From assembly GCA_022539475.1 (NCBI GenBank), contig VCMS01000391.1:1-42763 (forward strand): a stretch of DNA of 42,763 nucleotides. The letters run 5' to 3'. Shown one piece after another: positions 41,641 to 42,763 of the stretch (positions within the stretch are counted from its first letter, which is position 1; each line of letters begins with the position of its first letter). A program made the position numbers and the translations under genes. The notes beneath the pieces were generated by a model. That model made no database searches, was not told the origin of the DNA, and worked only from the letters and a program-made list of their open reading frames with translations. Source of the DNA: Gracilaria domingensis (Eukaryota > Rhodophyta > Florideophyceae > Gracilariales > Gracilariaceae).

Positions 41641-41900
41641 GGACTAGTGATTGCACTTAGAGTTGCTCACCCTCTGTCTCGACTGGGGGCATGTTCTTCT
41701 TCCGTCACATCCTTTGTGGGTTGTGACAAAAAAAGAATATGTCACCACTCGACACAGGATGGGTAACAATGATAGCACGTAGAGTAGTTCATCCTCCCTC
41801 TCAGCGTCCACTGGGGATATATTGATGTTCTCTCACATCCTTTCCCGGTTGTGATACAAGAGAAATACATCTCCAATGGACACGGAGAATATAGTCGTGA
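41640..41900. repeat. Degenerate tandem duplication, about 130-bp unit
   Basis: Two diverged copies share the order gatNgcacNtagagt, ...actgggg..., tcacatccttt, ggttgtga and a purine-rich part. Within each copy tcacatccttt...ggttgtga forms an imperfect hairpin (gtcaca/tgtgac at about 41717-41740). Confidence 0.6.
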
Positions 41901-41950
41901 TAAAACGTAAAGGTAACAATGTAATAAACAATAAATTTATGCTACTATCT

Positions 41951-42345
41951 CTAACAAACCTTTCGAAAACCAGCTATGACATGAGCTGGGTTACTCGAGC
42001 CAAAGATGGCAGATCCTGCAACTGAAATGTTTGCACCGGCCTTCACTACTCCTTTCACAGTACTCAGTCCAATACCTCCATCCACCTCTATCCCTATTCT
42101 TGGGTACAACTTCCTTGCATGTCGCACCTTATCCAGAACACCCTCCATAAACGCCTGTCCTCCAAACCCTGGCTCCACCGTCATCAACAATAACATGTCT
42201 ACAACTCCTTCCTTCATAAGTGCTTCTACGACCTTTATAGACGTATTCGGGCGCAATCCAACTCCATCCTTTTAATTATGGCAATCCGATTGAAGCTATA
42301 AAACCCGTTCACCTCATTTATGAAGCCAAAATGGCTCCTTTCATC
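41951..42345 (-). pseudogene. RPE: Ribulose-phosphate 3-epimerase fragment, 5'-truncated
   Basis: This enzyme interconverts ribulose-5-phosphate and xylulose-5-phosphate in the pentose phosphate and Calvin cycles. The minus strand encodes GLRPNTSIKVVEAL, then DMLLLMTVEPGFGGQAFMEG, IGIEVDGGIGLSTV (the catalytic Asp lies in EVDGG), AGANISVAGSAIFG and a normal C-terminus ending at TAG. Upstream of about 42266 the frame is closed by TAA. Plausible homologous residues (HFGFINEV...NRIAIIK) continue in a neighbouring frame to about 42345, which points to a one-base shift. About 110-140 of the usual 220 residues are present, so the N-terminal half is missing. A spliced exon with the acceptor at the AG before 42267 is the alternative. 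Confidence 0.85.
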
Positions 42346-42668
42346 CTGTATTCAAGCTCCCCGTAACTCGTACTTTACAACTACTTTACAACTCAGGTTC
42401 GAAATCAGTTTCATTCATGGCACACTTTTTACTCTTCCACCTACCTTTCATAAAAGATCATCACACTTTGTGGCTTGTCGTCTCATACAAGGCCTATCAT
42501 TCATTCAGTACAATCACATATCATACATTTCGCTCACTTTCACAAAGTGAACCATGTTCCCGTTCTGCGCTTCCCAACCGTTTGTACTTACGTATTACTC
42601 TTTACCCCAGCAGTTCTCCGCCCCATCTTCCCTTTTTATCGTCACACAAAAACAATCAAACACTTGCA

Positions 42669-42763
42669 ATGAACTCCCAGTCCGACATGCCTCCCACTCC
42701 GCCTCCGAGTCCCAGATACTCTGACGTCCCTCAGGCCTCATCTCCCGCCGAACGACTCGGGCG
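42669..42763 (+). CDS. 5' end of an ORF running off the window
   Basis: The ATG at 42669 opens 31 codons, MNSQSDMPPTPPPSPRYSDV and onward, with no stop before the window ends. The leader is pyrimidine- and A-rich. A Pro/Ser-rich start like this is common in gag proteins, but nothing more can be said from 95 bases. Confidence 0.35.
   Translation, partial: MNSQSDMPPTPPPSPRYSDVPQASSPAERLG

Noticed and set aside
1..42763. CRISPR array, tRNA or rRNA genes
   Set aside because: No regularly spaced short direct repeats with unique spacers and no complete tRNA cloverleaf or rRNA signature was seen. The T-arm-like words in LTRs lack the other arms.

Overview
This is a repeat-rich, nuclear-type eukaryotic window with no bacterial operon logic. 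It carries remains of typical eukaryotic housekeeping genes (LCB2-type serine palmitoyltransferase, the ECM29 proteasome adaptor, an ERGIC-53/VIP36-like cargo lectin and ribulose-phosphate 3-epimerase). Around them sit LTR retrotransposons, an intact hAT transposase gene, a decayed Plavaka/KDZ-like transposase and a DIRS-like reverse transcriptase/RNase H. Coding stretches show no obvious spliceosomal introns. An intron-poor protist or alga (a red alga is one guess) fits, but the sequence does not prove it.

Layout. 1-5.3 kb: Ty3/gypsy chromovirus pol (RT, RNase H, integrase, linker, chromodomain) with one in-frame TAG and two frame changes, followed by a dispersed repeat R1 that recurs at 39.9 kb. 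5.9-12.9 kb: a block of three broken housekeeping genes (LCB2 minus, ECM29 plus, lectin minus). 14.0-16.4 kb: an uninterrupted 795-codon hAT transposase. 17.4-22.5 kb: a hairpin-rich tract with a twin pair of covarying GC-rich hairpins, a 77-bp almost perfect palindrome, three consecutive hairpins and a 327-bp tandem duplication. It also holds the Plavaka-like transposase remnant.

24.9-39.7 kb: a nest of LTR elements. A DIRS-like RT/RNase H gene (minus) is split by solo LTR-B with a near-perfect 5-bp target duplication, and its reading frame resumes exactly across the insertion. A second LTR-B copy in opposite orientation (B') was invaded by a head-to-head pair of LTR-C copies (exact TSD TATAT). 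One LTR-C copy was in turn invaded by an 8.8-kb gypsy element (gypsy-A, minus strand, exact TSD AAAAG) with two nearly identical LTRs, a recognisable primer binding site, a polypurine tract, a gag with a zinc knuckle and a pol that breaks off inside RT. Four LTR families (A, B, C, E) share terminal inverted repeats related to TGTAGAGCAAAAC and/or small internal motifs, which suggests one lineage of related elements.

39.9-42.8 kb: the second R1 copy, an unrecognised coiled-coil ORF (minus), a degenerate tandem repeat, a broken epimerase fragment (minus), and the first 31 codons of an ORF that runs off the window.

The most interesting signals are the nested insertions with readable target duplications, the inverted LTR-C pair that inserted as one unit, the shared LTR motifs, the hairpin concentration, and a strong bias of premature stops to TAG. 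All comparisons were made by eye.
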